Assembly (NCBI GenBank): GCA_013399895.1
Contig: VXBA01005854.1
Location: 222,192 to 286,191 of the forward strand
Reading direction: 5' to 3'
Source of the DNA: Serilophus lunatus
Taxonomy: Eukaryota > Chordata > Aves > Passeriformes > Eurylaimidae
Length of the DNA: 64,000 nucleotides
Both the position numbers and the translations under genes were made by a program. Below, piece by piece: positions 36,983-51,400 of this stretch. Each line of letters begins with the position of its first letter. Positions within the stretch are counted from its first letter, which is position 1. Under the pieces are notes generated by a model. That model was given only the letters and a program-made list of their open reading frames with translations. It had not been told where the DNA came from and did no database searches.

Positions 36983-39087
36983 AGGCCTTGGCTAAATATT
37001 TCACTTTCCATAACATAAAAGAACAGATATGAATGTTATTTCAGATAAGATGTATCACTATTTAAGAGCTTATAGTTGCGCACAGTAGACTGTTTATTAG
37101 CATCATAAAAAGGTTTCATTGCTACTCTGAGGATGCAGTGTATCTTGCTGCAAAAAGATAGATTATTTACTAACTTTTTAAAACAAGAAGATAACCTCCT
37201 CGGGCAAGCCCAAACAGAAGAAATGTTTCTGTCCCCATCTGACAGAAAGGAGCAATGCCCACAGGAAAGCATATTTCTAACAACATGTTAATACATGAAC
37301 TGCAGCAATTCATGATATTGTTTGGAAAACTGGAAGACTTCACAGTATTTTCTGATGAAGAATTTCTGTAAATACTATGGAGAACCTTAGTCAGTATTTT
37401 TCTATTTAGAGTGGGAAAGAGTCTACAGGATTCAGAACTAGTTACCAAGTATTTAAAGAGGATAACAACGATACAGTCACAGATAATAACCTTCTGTTTG
37501 ATTGCAGTCTCTATAGGACTATTTTTACGATATAAAATCAGTAACAGATGGTTCTTACATATAGTCAGCTGTTAAATCATCAAAATCTTCTTTACAGTAG
37601 AATTTGTTAGCTTTTTCTTTTTGCTATTTTTTAAAAAAATATCAGTGTACTGTAAATGCATACAAAAGTGATATTACAACTTTGTGTTTGTTTGGAATGG
37701 TTAGCTTCACTGTTTATAAGATGATTGTTTTGTGTTTGTTTCTTTTTTTCTTTCTCTTTTGTCAAAGGACAATTTGATGGGTTAGGCTTTATATATCCTC
37801 TTATCTTTCCAAAAAGAAACAGGAAACATAGCATTTAGTTGCGAAAGTGACTAAAATGAAAGTATTTTGTGGCAGATGGGATTTTCATGAGCTGTTTGTC
37901 ACTATATACCAGTCTTGTTAAGGAGCAATCGTTTTCTGCTTCATTACACTAAGATAGCTCTGTTTAGTGTTCCACTCAGCTGTGAAATTGCTTTAAAACT
38001 TCTATAAGGAATAGAGATGGGATTTTTATTAAAAAAAAAAAAAATTGCTAACACACTATAAGGAATAGAAATAAAAATAATTAAAAACATTGTTTTTTTG
38101 GAAGCAGAGGGGAATACATAAATATTGCATTGCACACTTACATTTAATCTGATGGTTTAAGGTGAAAAGAGGCTCCAGGGCACTATTATTTTCTACACTT
38201 AAAAAAGAGAATGATCACATTAGTCTATGCATAAAGACTAAAAAGACATTTGAGGAAAAAAAAACAACAATATTGGTTTCTTTATGCTACTTCAATAAAG
38301 TGCAAAGAAAAGAGTTAGATGCACGAAGAGATGAGTATGAAAATACTGGCTTGGATCCCTATCTGCCATTCTTCAGTGCACTTACTGTTCTTACGCTTTT
38401 CTCGAGTTTAAGCTCTGAATGTTTAAATCTTTGATCTTGACCTAGACAATTTCAATTTAACATAGTCCTCTGGGAGCTCTAAGTGGCCCTGTGAAAGGCA
38501 GCTGCCAATAGAGTTCCAGTCTTCCAGGTATTCCCACTCCACAGCCCTGAACAGTGCCCACGATATGATCTACACATACAAGTCAATCATTAATCCAGAT
38601 ATGAGTCAAAGCTTTTATATATTTACCTGAAGAAATTAAAACACATAACTTCCACTGGGCTTACTCATGCAAACTCACACATGGGACTCTATTCTACGCT
38701 CAGCGTTCACATCCCCTTTCCCCTAAGATACCAAGACTCTTTATCCTAATTCATATGTCCGGTCTTTCTGAATATAACAATATTTATTAACTCATATTTG
38801 ATTCATTCATATGTTTAATTTTGGAAAGGCTGAATTTCAATAAAATATGTTAAATAATTCCATGAATAAAACTTGGCTTTTCTGTCCTGAAGTGACTTCC
38901 TACTAACTACTGAAACCCATTTCAACAGTGTTGACAAATTTCCTAGCAACCAAGAAACGCCTGGTACTCTTATATATCCGATATACTTTCCTGATGAGTC
39001 TGTGTACTTCTTCATTATTTTCACTAGAACAAGGTCTCCTTCTGGCTGAGTAGCATTCCTATTTTCAGCAATGAATGTTGAAAACAC
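36983..39087. other. Unannotated AT-rich DNA
   Basis: A13-14 near 38031-38044. No gene or repeat family recognised. Confidence 0.55.
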
Positions 39088-39203
39088 AGAACTATAGTAC
39101 ATCATTTAAAACATCACAGGTATTGATCCCAATGTCCACATGATATAGAACTATAGTACATCATTTAAAACATCACAGGTATTGATCCCAATGTCCACAT
39201 GAT
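39088..39203. repeat. Perfect tandem duplication, period 59 bp
   Basis: Positions 39088-39144 and 39147-39203 are identical over 57 bp, separated by AT. Each copy begins AGAACTATAGTACATC and ends GTCCACATGAT. The lack of any difference points to a recent event or an assembly duplication. Confidence 0.97.
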
Positions 39204-42200
39204 CAAACTTCTCCACATCTTACATTTTGATCTAATTCTTTCATACATAATTTTGTTCCTTTCTATACAGAAACCACCATGTGACCTTTGAAATATATCC
39301 TTGTGGTAATTCTTCCCCATTACTAGGTTTCTGTCCCTTTTTTCCCTGTCATTTCTCTTTCTCTCTTATTTTGATATAAATCACATCAAGTTTCTATGAT
39401 ATGGACTCTAAGTCACCTGCAATAAAAAAATATCTTTATTCTTAGTGTATCTCCTCATGGTTTATGGACAGTCAATCAGGAAAGAAGCTTGTCACGAGGT
39501 AAAGCTGGGCTTGAAGCAACAATGTTGACTTGTCTATAGTCAGTGGTCAAAAAACACCTAATGAGCAGGCTATCTTTGTCCTGCCCTGCTCATACTGGTA
39601 TGGATTCCAAATGTTTGTATATGTTCATGTAGAAAAGGTTGATCTTTGTCAGCTTGTCACTTTCTATGTATGCTTTAAAATTCAAAAAATCCAAGGGTCT
39701 GACTCTAACCTCACATCCATGGTTCTTGTGTCTGCTGCTGGGAATGGTTTATTCTTTCAGCAGCAAACCCTTCCAGTTGGAATCTTTCCCTTATCTTACA
39801 AGACCACTGTAAAGCAATCTCCTCCTAGTTCTGCACAGGCTATTTCAAAAGACACATTCTCTGATTTTCCCATTCTTTCTATCAATGGATAAGAAATTAA
39901 TTTACACCTGCTGGTGCATGTCACAGTGTCCTGTCAATTGTTGCACCAAGAGAAATACAGATGTCCTGCTTCCTCATCGTCATTCATTCCTAGTCTCCTA
40001 CTCAACTGAGATGATTTTCACCAATGTCGTGTTTACCTCACGACTTCCCAAAGCGAGAACTTCTAAACTTTTGGGTTCAGATATACTTCCCATTACTTTG
40101 TCATATTCCACAGAGAACTTCCTTAATGCTGGAAAATCTCAACAGGGCATCCATATGAGAGGTAATCACACTAGACTTCTTTATAATTAATGAATAAAAC
40201 AGACACTTAAGGCTGTTATTTTTCTACCTTTTAGTGACATTGCTTTTGGGATGAACTGAAATACAACCAACACTCAGGCACATTAAGTCTTTCTGAAAAA
40301 GAAGTCATGAATAATGATGAGCGGGTTTCCCATTTTACTATCCCAAATTTTATAATGAAAAACTTTTATGAAGTGTTTAGTCTATACAAGAACATTTGAA
40401 CGGGGGGATACTTTGCTTGAGAAATTTCTATGTTGAAAATCTGAGTACATATTATCATTATGTATATGCATTTGCAGCAGTGGAAAACGGAAGTGACATG
40501 AGTAGGAATTAATAACTTCCACTTCTTTGAGGAGCCTTGGCTTTTACATTGACTTATATATTCTTTTAATCATTCAAAAATCATTTATCTCTAAATCATG
40601 TTCACTATGAAGAACAGATTTTTTTTAAGTGTATTAATTAGGGGTAAAATTTGCAATTTAAATTCACCTGACTTATGTGTGAGCCTTCGTGTTCAGATGT
40701 GCACTCTGTGAAATGTAGGAAGTCATACTTTTAGCATTACTGAAGCTTCATTCTTACTTCAGAAGACCAATATCACTAATTGCACCTTTTTTCTTGCCAG
40801 TTTCATGTTGACTATGTCAAATCTTCTTCATTTCTGACTAATCCAATTTCCAAATAATACTGAATTGATGGACCCTTTCCTGAGAGTTTTTTAATGTTTG
40901 ACTCACAGATTCAGTAATTTTATACAGCTTCTATTGATAATACTGATAATAATACCAAGTTGCAAGTGAGATTAATTTACATACAGATCATGATTAAGTT
41001 ATCCTTCCCAAAGAACTGTGCAGTGAATTACTTCACACTCACATTGTAACTTTGGATCAGCTTTCTGAAGGTGCACTAGCATGGAGACGTGATCCCGCTT
41101 CAAGCACTGCTGTCAGTACTTACAACTATTTCAGGACTTGCTTGGTTGCTCAGCTCTTCATATCTGGGGACTGAAACACAACTGTTCCAAAGTTCATCTG
41201 TCTTTGATTCAGCATTGCTCTTACAATACATGTATTATTGGCACGTTTTATAAAAGCTGTAAACCCTTAGCATAGCCTGAGAGTAGCATTTTGGTAATCT
41301 GAATCTCCTCAGGTCTCTTACACAGCACACCAAGAATTGTTGCATTTGGGAATGACTGGCAAAATACAGGTCACACCATGAGCAATATGTGGGTCTGCCT
41401 AGAATTGTAAGTCTTAATATTAACAGCTTTCAATTAGAAAGGAAAGCTCACAGTAACCGTGTATCTAAACACCAAGGAGGAAGTAAGAGGTTATGGAGGA
41501 ACATTCTCCAGCGTCTTTTGATCTCTTACCTGCAGTTTGCCTTGTAATGAGAGATTTATTTCCTATACCTCTTCAGGACTCAGTGAACCTCCGAGAAGAG
41601 GTGAACAAAATAACATGAAACATCTCTGGCATTCTTGGGCTCTCTATTGTGTGCAATACACAGGATATTAGTGTTCCAGGCTCTGATTCACTCTTAACTC
41701 TATAGGCCTTATATATCTTTGACTTATATGTAAATGGCCATGAATCCCAATGTACCAAGATAGTGGACAGCACTTGATCCCATGAGTCATATTCTTTTAT
41801 GCAGACTTAGAGAGTCAAATGTTCTTAAGACAAATGTGGTCATTGACAAAGACATGGACAATTTTAATCTAATTTTAGATCCGATTAATAATCAAATTAT
41901 AAATCTGATTTTTAAAAAGGTGTGCTGAAATTTTATGATAATGTAACCTAATATTTGGCAACTGAGAGGAAGAATAGAAAGAAAAGGCATTCGAATATGT
42001 GGTCCACGTTATACCTTTTAGAATCTACTGTAGAAAACACAGAATTCTTATTTAATTCAGGTGGCAATGCAGGCTACTAAAAATGTGGAGTTTTTTTGCT
42101 ATAAATTATATGAATAAAAAGTGCATGACTTTTTATGCAAAAGAAAATAGATCATATTAAAATTTGATTTAGTTTGTGACTTTCTTAGTGGATAGATTCA

Positions 42201-45200
42201 GGGACTAGCACAGGCAGATATCATGCCATGGGGAGAAAAGGAGTTCAAAAAAGTGCAGGGAACCTGATAAGGGGATCTTAAAAAAGCTGTTTTCAGCCAC
42301 ACGAATGTTGGAAAATCAAGTGATGAGTTTAGAAGACTAGCTACCTCAATCACTGCCCATTGCAAAGAAATTCACTGGTCAGCAATCTTAAAGGAAATAA
42401 AAAGTCATTTGGACTAGCTTTAGACATACTTCAGGTAAGGATAAAACCAAGGATTTTAGACTTTTTTTTTTTCCCCCCCCAGAAAAAAGCATTCATCATA
42501 CAACTGTTTTGTGTAAGCAGAAGTATCTATTTTTATCAGAGGTCTACTTTCCTACTACAGAAATAAAAAAGTGAAACATAACAAGGCTCTGGTAAAAGGT
42601 ATTGAGACTACCTTTTTATTTTCATAAAGTATTGAAATTGTTTCATGTCATACCATTCATTACCAAGGTGTTGGAACACCAGACAAATGCTCTGGATTAT
42701 TCTTACCCTTCGAGATCATTTCTGCATTGTTGACATTTCTGCAGAAAAACACTGTTTGCTTGAGAAACTCCTCGTGCATTCAGGGGTCATTGCTTTTTCT
42801 AGTCATATATAGTTAGTTGTGTTTTACCATCCTGAGCCTGAGAAATGCAGGGGATTGATGCTTACTAATACAGTTACACTTACAAATATTGCAATTTTCT
42901 CACTGTGTGTGAGAAGAAAACCAAGTTATTGAGTACAGATTTTTCTGTCCAAGTGAACTGAAATTAGAAAAAGGAAAATAAGTAGGACAAAAGGGTAGAA
43001 AATTTTATTTTTTAACTGCTTCTTGAGCTATTGAAACCAAAATAGCTCCTACTTTAGGCACATCTAACAGTCTGAAATGAGAGTCTGAACTAATAGAAAA
43101 AGTCATAACTCTATGACAGCCAAAGGCAGTTTACCTCACCTGAGGATCTGTTTTACAACATTTTTCTCAAACAATGTCTCTGAACTATTAACATGACTGA
43201 AAAAAAAAAAAAAAGTCAAAATCTGTCCTTTGGCTACTGATTATGACCTGATATGTAGCATGATAGCCAGTGCCATATTTCAAATTGAATGTACCCATAA
43301 AAAGTGAAAAGGCTTGAGAATCCAATTAAGGAAACTTTCAATGACTAAGTCCAAATTTTGAAAGTAAAGAAGCAGTTGATTTCCTTGACTACAGAGAATT
43401 TCTAGGTAGATTTTATTATGAAAAAGCTCAAGTCCTCCAGGCTTAATGACAGCCGAATCATACAAGATGCTACCTTTGGCAGTAACTCTTGCAAGAGATG
43501 TATGTGTTTCCTTTTTCTGTTAAATATAGGTGTTACATCTTCAGTATTACCGGTGCTGAGTATAAAAGTTTCCATCATAAAGATGAAGAACTAGACAGTT
43601 ACTCTCAGGTGGCTCAACTAGTCAGGCTTTTATAAACTTGCTATACTTCAGAATGTCAGGCATTTCTTTACTTCAAAAAATGTAAAAGAATAAAACTCTC
43701 AAGAAAGAAATTTAGAATTTGGAGAACCAAACAAACTTTTGAGAAAATCTGTTTTTCTTTCTATCCTGTATAATTTTCTCTGTTTCTTGGTTCCTTTTAT
43801 TTTTGTATGCTCCAAAGGCTGGAAGGGCTACTTTTTATTTCAGAAGAGCAGCAAGGATTGTGAATGAGCCATAGAGAGACCAAAGAATGATGTTGGGAAT
43901 TGTCAGTTCTGGAAAGGCATATGCATTTCCAGCTATAATTTTTTTATTACACATTGGAAGATAATTCCACAAAGAGTTTATTATTTGGTAATTATCAGTC
44001 AGAAGACCTTGAACATTAACTAGCTTCTGTTAGCAGGTGCAAATGTTCATACTGAGACTGAATCTTTGATGAAGATTTTGCCTAAGTCTCAACTCTTAAA
44101 TTTGGGAGCAGAGTCCACACTCTGGATTCAGAAGTCCTTTTCATTTCATAGTCTTTATACACATAAGTCTTCTTTTAGATCTGCTCTATGACACTGTATG
44201 TCATTTAAGTGTGGATTTTAAGTAAGAAAATGTAATCTTCATCTGTATAATGAAAGATCCAAGTCTCAGTTCACGCTAAGAGTGAACAGCTTGGCACATA
44301 AGTGTACAACCCGTGAAGATGTTTCTGTGAGATAAATTAGGTGAAACACCTAGCATTCACTGTAGGATAGTGCAAAGCTGTTGTCTCCATTGTCTCTGCA
44401 GGCCTTACTGTTTGCTGTCCTGCTCTGGCTGGACTGCAGCAGTGGCAACTTTACAATTTACTTTTTTTTTGTCTCCTGGGTATGGACAACATCAGAGACA
44501 CTTACAGCATCTTTCTATTTTCAGCCACAAGCCAGAAACTGCTGCTTTCCTCTGCACACCAGATAAACAAGCTGAGACTCAAATATACATAGGGGAAAAT
44601 AAAAGATTTTTGAGCATGGATAGTAAAGGGATTGAGACTAAAATAATTGACTCTTCCTCAAGCATAAGCTGTAAGTGCTGGGGATTAGTGTTAAAGAGCA
44701 TTCTGTTGTTTGTTTTTTCTTTTTGATAAGTCTCCTGTTGTCAATGTGTTTCTTATTTAATTAATACCTCAGACAGTAAATCATTGCCTTGTTTCAAAAT
44801 GTGAGAGCATTAGTCACTTTTAGAATAGGAGCTGTTGTATTATGAAAGGAAATCCAAACAAATGCATGCTTCAAAATGATTATTTTACCCTAGAGACTTA
44901 ATTTACACAAAACAGATTACTGGAATACAATAAAATTCCCATTAAAACATAAGTCATCAATTTTCTGTTGAGTGAAGCATAACTTAAATTGTGAGGATTT
45001 AATTATAGTAATGATTATACAGTCAGGGTTGAAAGGTGATTCATGTTCTGATCTTGATTTTATTTTTCTGTTTCCTTTACTGTATTTCTCATTAGATTCG
45101 TGTTATATGTTCACGTTATATGTAACTCAAAAATCTTTCTCTTAAAAGAGTAACTGAGTCACTCCATAACTGTGACTTTGTTTTCCCAGAAGCTGGTTGA

Positions 45201-48041
45201 ATTTTTAGGGTAATCAAACGAAACATATTCAAAATACACAGCACGGCTCTGGATAGTGCAGTAGCTCACCCTCGACTCCTAAGATCTCTGCAGGGATTGC
45301 TCCATCGTGGTTTAGCATGGAAGAATATAATTTTGTGAACACTTCCTACCGACAGACTTCCATACCACAGGAGCATGCTGCCTCCAGCTTCCTTCTTCCT
45401 TCTGTGTTTCTTGTCTTGAGACCAATTAGCAGCTGCACCGCAGTTTTTCAGTACATATATTGCATTTTACCCCATTTGTCCCTCTTCCTATCGCTTAACA
45501 CCCTTATTCTTCTTTGTCTGGCTCTGCCCACCCTGCCTGGTGAGAGTGCTGGGCTGCCAGCACCATATTCTGCCTAGCTGTGCACCCTGTAGAAGCCTCA
45601 CAGCCATTGCCTTGACCTCACATCACAGGTGAAGGAGCTGGGTCATGAGTCACAGCTCAGCCTGCCAAGAGAATGATTCGGCAGTCCCCTCAGTACATGG
45701 AAATATGTAGCTGGAAAGGGAAGAGTCGTAAGTCTAAACTCAGTCAGCCCAGTGTGTCTGCTCGCGGGTGATGATTCTGATTGGAAGGGGCCTCAGGAGG
45801 TCTCTTGTGCATCGCTTTTCTCAGAGCAAGGTCAGCTTTGAGCTCAGACCAGATTCCCTTGGGTGCTGCAGCTGAATGGTTTGCCCATACTCATGGTTAA
45901 ACAAGAGGGAGTCACCTGAAATTTTCCCTTTAAATTTACACCTTTTGTAAATCACTGCTCACATAGCTGTCTAAGCCTAGTTTTCCCTCACCTTTAGGCA
46001 TAAATACTAGTCCTGTACTCCCATGGAGAACAAGGCAGAAGGAAAAACTTAATTCTGATTTTTGTATCTAAATTAATTTCATGATTTTCCCATTCTGAAG
46101 TGTCTTTGTAACATATTATTCACATTTAAACTGATCTTTACTAACTTTACTACTTTTTTGGTAGCCTTTACTTCCAAAATCTAAATACTTTTCGTATGCT
46201 ATGTTCTTAGGGGTATAAATGTGGGTTCTAAACTCCTACATATTGGGATTACCAAACATACTATATAAAAAATAGTAGGACATCTTTCAGTTCAAAGTTG
46301 TCGTCTGTGTAGGCAAAGTGGTAAAATTGACTTGTGCAGGATTCCACTTTTACCACATTAATTTAAATCAGTATTTATATACTGACAATCATATGAAAAC
46401 TCTTCCAATCATTTTTGCATTTGAAGTTCAAAATTTTTTCTTTGATCTTTGGATTTTTAGTTCTTGAGATACTGTCTAAAATCTCTTCTGAATAATAAAA
46501 GTCAAAGTTCCTAGAAAATTCCTGACTTCCTCTGGGCTCCTTTGGAAATCTGAGTTCAGGTTCATGGCCAAAAAAGCCGTGAAGAATCAGCCAAGGAGGA
46601 AATTTTCTGTACAGCAGCTCAGGACAGGCTCTAAAATACCTGCTTTGGAGCATGGATCTCACTCCAGCTCTCCTTCAAGCAATATGAAAATATTGGAGCA
46701 GTTGCTTCATCCAATCTGGATGGAATCTTTTAATTTATTTTGCTGAAAATATTTAGAGTTGTTTTGTTATTAGTGTGAGAGTGGAAACAAAACAAAAAAA
46801 AAGTTGATTTTCTATGTGGAGGGCAGAAACACATTTAATACCCAGAATTCTTGAATAGTTATTTTGAAAATTTAATAGTTTAAATTTATTATATTAAAGA
46901 AATGGGTGAAATTCCCTCAGTACACTCTAAAAAAAATCTTGAAAAGGAATTCTCTGCTCTCTGTTAGAGTTCTAAGACCTAAAAAAAAGAAAAGAGAGAA
47001 AGTAAGAAACATATAATTATTAATATTTTGCTAGTACTTTAGTTTTTAACTTTTTGTCACTACAGAAACAGCTTGAACTACAAAAATGAGGCCATACATT
47101 GAAAAGAAGTGATTTTTCCAATTAAATCTGAACACAATTTTTGCTGAAAACTGATTTTCTTGTATTATTCTACTATGAACCCAACTGTGAAACTTCCAAA
47201 AGTATTAAGCATAGCTGTTAATATTCAGATAAACCTGCTGAATGAAAAAGCTGCAGTTAAATCGGACAAAAGACTTTCTCAGGCTTGCAAGTAAAATTAA
47301 ATTCAGTAGAATCAAAACTGAGTGAAGATACATGAACAATGAGCGTATACAAAAGTATGTAAAAGTGTATGCAAAAAAATCAGATTTTTCACAGTATTGG
47401 TTTCTAAAGCTAATATATATGAACAAGTGTTCCCAGTGCTTAGCAGACTGAGAATTTAAATTTGCAGAATTTCTGTGTCCATAAAAAGATACTGAATGCA
47501 TAAATACTTCATCTACATATGAACTGCAGCCAAAATTAAAAAAATAATTGTTTAAAAAAAGGTAGATGTTTTGTTTAGAGAAATCTAACAAGTTAAGGAA
47601 AAATTAACTTTTAAATTCCAAGAAGCAAATCTAGTGGAAAATGTGATTAGTGCAGTTACTTCTGAAAGATAGATAGACTATCATCTTTTAAAATACCAGT
47701 TTCCTTATTTTAGAGAATATACTTTAACTCCTAGTTTGAATAGCTTTTTCTCTTCAAGTTCATCTGACTTCTGGAGAACTTAAACCCTACTCTGAGCAAG
47801 CAAAGTCTGACTAATCTCTTTGATGTTGGAAAGTTGTATTCCAAACTATTAAAAAATGTAAATTAATCTTTGTAAAAATATACATGTGCACTGTGTGGAC
47901 TGACTGGACACCTAGAACTCATTCCTCTCATATGTCACTCTCTTATAATGCCCAGGACTTGCCTACAATTTCCTCATTCATCCAACATCTGCTTCAAAGA
48001 TTGCTGGATTTTCTGCTCTGTTCCTCCGTTCCACATGTGAG
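39204..48041. other. Long unannotated stretch
   Basis: No recognisable transposable element or gene in nearly 9 kb. Two consecutive plus frames cover 39530-40190 (120 and 101 codons) in pyrimidine-biased DNA. They have no recognised domain and lack ATG starts at their stated beginnings, or splice support. Other frames (44370-44726, 118 codons; minus 47205-47591, 128 codons, Phe/Leu-rich) look like chance. T9C8-type tract at about 42462-42480; A14 at about 43201-43214. Confidence 0.45.
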
Positions 48042-48424
48042 TCACAGAATCATAGAAAGGCTGAGGTTGGCAGGGATCTCAATGACCATCCAGTTCCAAT
48101 CCCTATACCATGTGCAGGGACACTTTCCACTATACCAGGTTACTCCAAGCCCCATTCAACCTGGCCTTGAACACTTCCAGGGATGGGGCATCCACTTTTC
48201 GGGGCTGCCTGTTTTCACTGCCTCACCACCCACACGGTGAAAAATTTCCTCCTAATAGTTAATCTAAACCTACTTTCTTTCAGTTTAAAGGCATTACTCT
48301 TTGTCCTATCACTAAATGCCCTTGTAGAAAATCCCTCTCCAGTTCTTTTGTCAACCCATTTTTGGTACTGTAAAGCTGCTCTAAGGTCTCCCTAGAGGTT
48401 TCTCTTCTCCAAACTGAACAGCCA
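48042..48424 (-). mobile_element. CR1 LINE 3' fragment
   Basis: The plus strand opens TCACAGAATCATAGAAAGGC, the reverse of a CR1 tail with its ATTCTATGATTCTGTG-type repeats. It continues GAGGTTGGCAGGGATCTC, CATGTGCAGGGACACTTTCC, CCTGGCCTTGAACACTTCCA, GGGATGGGGCATCCAC, AAATTTCCTCCTAATAG and TCTCTTCTCCAAACTGAACA. Read on the minus strand it is the last roughly 380 bp of CR1, overlapping the segment present at 14.3-14.7 and 28.4-28.8 kb. Plus-strand frames within it are shadows. Confidence 0.96.
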
Positions 48425-51400
48425 TTGACTACTACCTGTAGCAGCCGTGTGTTTGTCCCTGGAATGGGACTGCAATTTTGGTAGCAATGGATCACAGCTA
48501 CCACAAGAAACATAGGACCTTATAGTCATAGGGTTCCAGAGAATCCAGAAAAGGAAGACTGTACAAGATGGTAGTGAAGGGACAAAAATGGTCTCCAGTT
48601 CATTACAAATTTACCTACTTTTATACTCAATGATCTGTTTTGATTTAACATAGCCAGTAAATAAAAGGTATTGTATGGTATCATGATCACATGCTATCCA
48701 GGGGTTACTTCTTCCAATGTCTTACAGCCATGGCCAAATCATGACATCCTTAATATCTAATGTTGACGTTCTTTGGACATTGTGTCATAGTCTAGACATA
48801 TTCTATTAATTATTTCATAAGGCCACAACTACCCTCTGGATGTGATGGTCCAATTTCTTATTCATCCAAGAGTCCACCCATCACAAATGACTAAGCACCA
48901 CATTGTCACTGCATTAGCAGATGAGTAATTTCACCATTGGCAATTTCCCTACAACTCTCAAGTATCTGTAATCAGATCCTGGTGACTCTTTGTTGTATCA
49001 AGACTCTCAAAAAGCTTCTTCCTCTGGTGTTCCCACCAGTTTCTCAGATTCACCTCATAAAGACAGATTCCAGTTTGGGAACCTTGCTATTCACCTCACC
49101 AATGCTAATAATTTATTCAGATTTTTCTTTTAAATCAATTTATTTCAAATGAGCTCTATATTACCTCTTGGTCTCGCCAAAACCTTAGCACGTTTCTTTT
49201 TCCTTAGCCTGTGCCTTTCTGGAAACCTGAGGTTTAGTTAAAGACAATACAATTTCAAATCATTTCTTTAGTTCCTTTTTAACTGTAATCCTCACTTTTA
49301 TTCTTCAGATACTGTTATGATCTTTTTCCTGCGTTCTCATTCTTAAAAGACTGTTAGATGTGACTATTGACTATATTCATAGAAGATAAAGCATCTATTT
49401 ACTTTCTCATAGTTACATATGATGTCCAGTGCACTACCCATAGCTACACACAGGAATATTTTTTATCTTTCATTGGATTTTTATAACTTGCTGTTCCAAT
49501 AGGCAATCATTGTCTCTAATCTCTTATTCATGACCCGTCATGACTTTTGCCCAATCAGCACTACTCATTTTTTGAATGCCTGAGTTGTACAGGTACCAGC
49601 TAAAGAAAACTCTGTAAATCTATCTAAATTATTAGATGTATTTTCATAAAAACTTGGTCATATATTGAGTGAAAAAAAATTCTTTTTTTAAGCAAGGGAA
49701 CCCAAGCCTTCCTATGGTATTCAGTTCATGTTCCCTGTTATTGCTCTGTTAGTTCTCTGTGCTACTCTGTGAGCACAAAATGTTCATCTTAGCTGGGTTC
49801 TTAAAGAATTTAATGCTTTGCTTGAAAGAAATTTATTCTGTTAATGTCTTCCAAGCTTTTCAGAGATCTTTGCAATCATTAATGAAATCTGTCTTTGTGA
49901 TGAGCTAAAACCTTTTTATCTCCAGTGTGACGTTCATATTCTAACCATTGTAACAAATTCTGCTAGAGCTCAATGTGGTTTTGAATGTGAAGTGATTATT
50001 TTAATTTGAAGTAAGAATTAATGAAATTTATAGTATTTTTTCTATGACTAAAAATACAATTTAACATAATTTTAAGACAAATATGACTATGTAAATTCAC
50101 AATGTATGTATTTCATTCTCTGGTGGTTATATTAAATATTATCTGGGTATGATTCAAGAGTCTTATTTGACTTTTAGGATGAAACTCAAGATGTTAAACC
50201 ATGAGTCAAGAACATGTCATCCATGTAATTCTGTCTTTTAAAACTCTCTGTCATATACTGTGTAGATCATATACTGATTGTTTAATCTATTCATACATAT
50301 TTTTCAGGGGCTAGATAGCTTCTATTGAAACCCAAAATTTGTCCAAATAATGAGAAAATATACTGCTACGGCTGGGATGAAACCCAAGAGACATCGTAAC
50401 AAGAGTGTATTTCTAGCAGAAATGTGGAGGTATAGAAGACTGTGGAAGCGGACATTGGTAAAAAAATAACCTCATATAGCATGACTAATCCTAGATATGC
50501 AAGCTCAAAAAATTCTTTTATCGGCCACAGGTAGATAGAAGGACTGTTAAGATGGTAAGAGGAAAGTACTTATTTTGCCAAGAACAAACCAGAGACATAA
50601 GCCTCATTTGTTTCATAAAGCAAGTAAAGGAGAGTTATGAATGGCTTCAACAGACATTTCAGTGAATTATCTTTTAGAGAACAGAGCAATTGTAAGTGAA
50701 AGATGGCACAAATCTAAGATCAGCAGGCATTAAAAAAAGTCAGGAATAAGTGCAGCCTTGTTAGTAAAAGACTTGTAACAATAAGACAAGCAGAGCCTGG
50801 AGCACTTCTCAAAGAGCTTGCTTTTACCTTAAAGCTTGGGAAATTTATAGGAGGGATTATCTGATAAAATACCTGGCAGTTTCCCCAAAAGACGTCTTCT
50901 ATGCCTACAAACTTGCATTTCTGTTTCCTAGCAGGCTATCAACTGTCTTAAAATCAAAATAATTTGCATTTACACTGCATGGCCCTTCTTCAATATTTAG
51001 CAACTCTAGGAGAAAAACATTGCTGAGAGTATCTTAGCTATCCCCAAAGCAACTCCAGATCCTCCATTCTTCTTGTAAAAAAACCTCAACCTCTTTTTAT
51101 AAAACTGATTCTTAGAAGTATTTATTTCTCAACATTGTTGGGCACCTGCTTTTAGTTTGCTTATTCGTGAAATGGAACCTCTGCCATTTGACAAGGTTCA
51201 GCTGCTGGGATTCTTATCACACCGTTTCTTCTAATGCTGCCTACTAATCAAAAACTGCTTTAAATTATTCAAAAATTCAAAATTATTTGGTTTGACAAGC
51301 TATCCAGAGACTGAGTATAAGAAAGGCATGTCCTGGCAATGAATCTTATGTGTCCTTTAAGCCTGCTTGGCATTTCTGTCCCAATTTGTAAGTGAGGTTG

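Noticed and set aside
47884..48395. Plus-strand frames of 118 and 70 codons
   Set aside because: They are largely antisense reading of the CR1 copy at 48042-48424.
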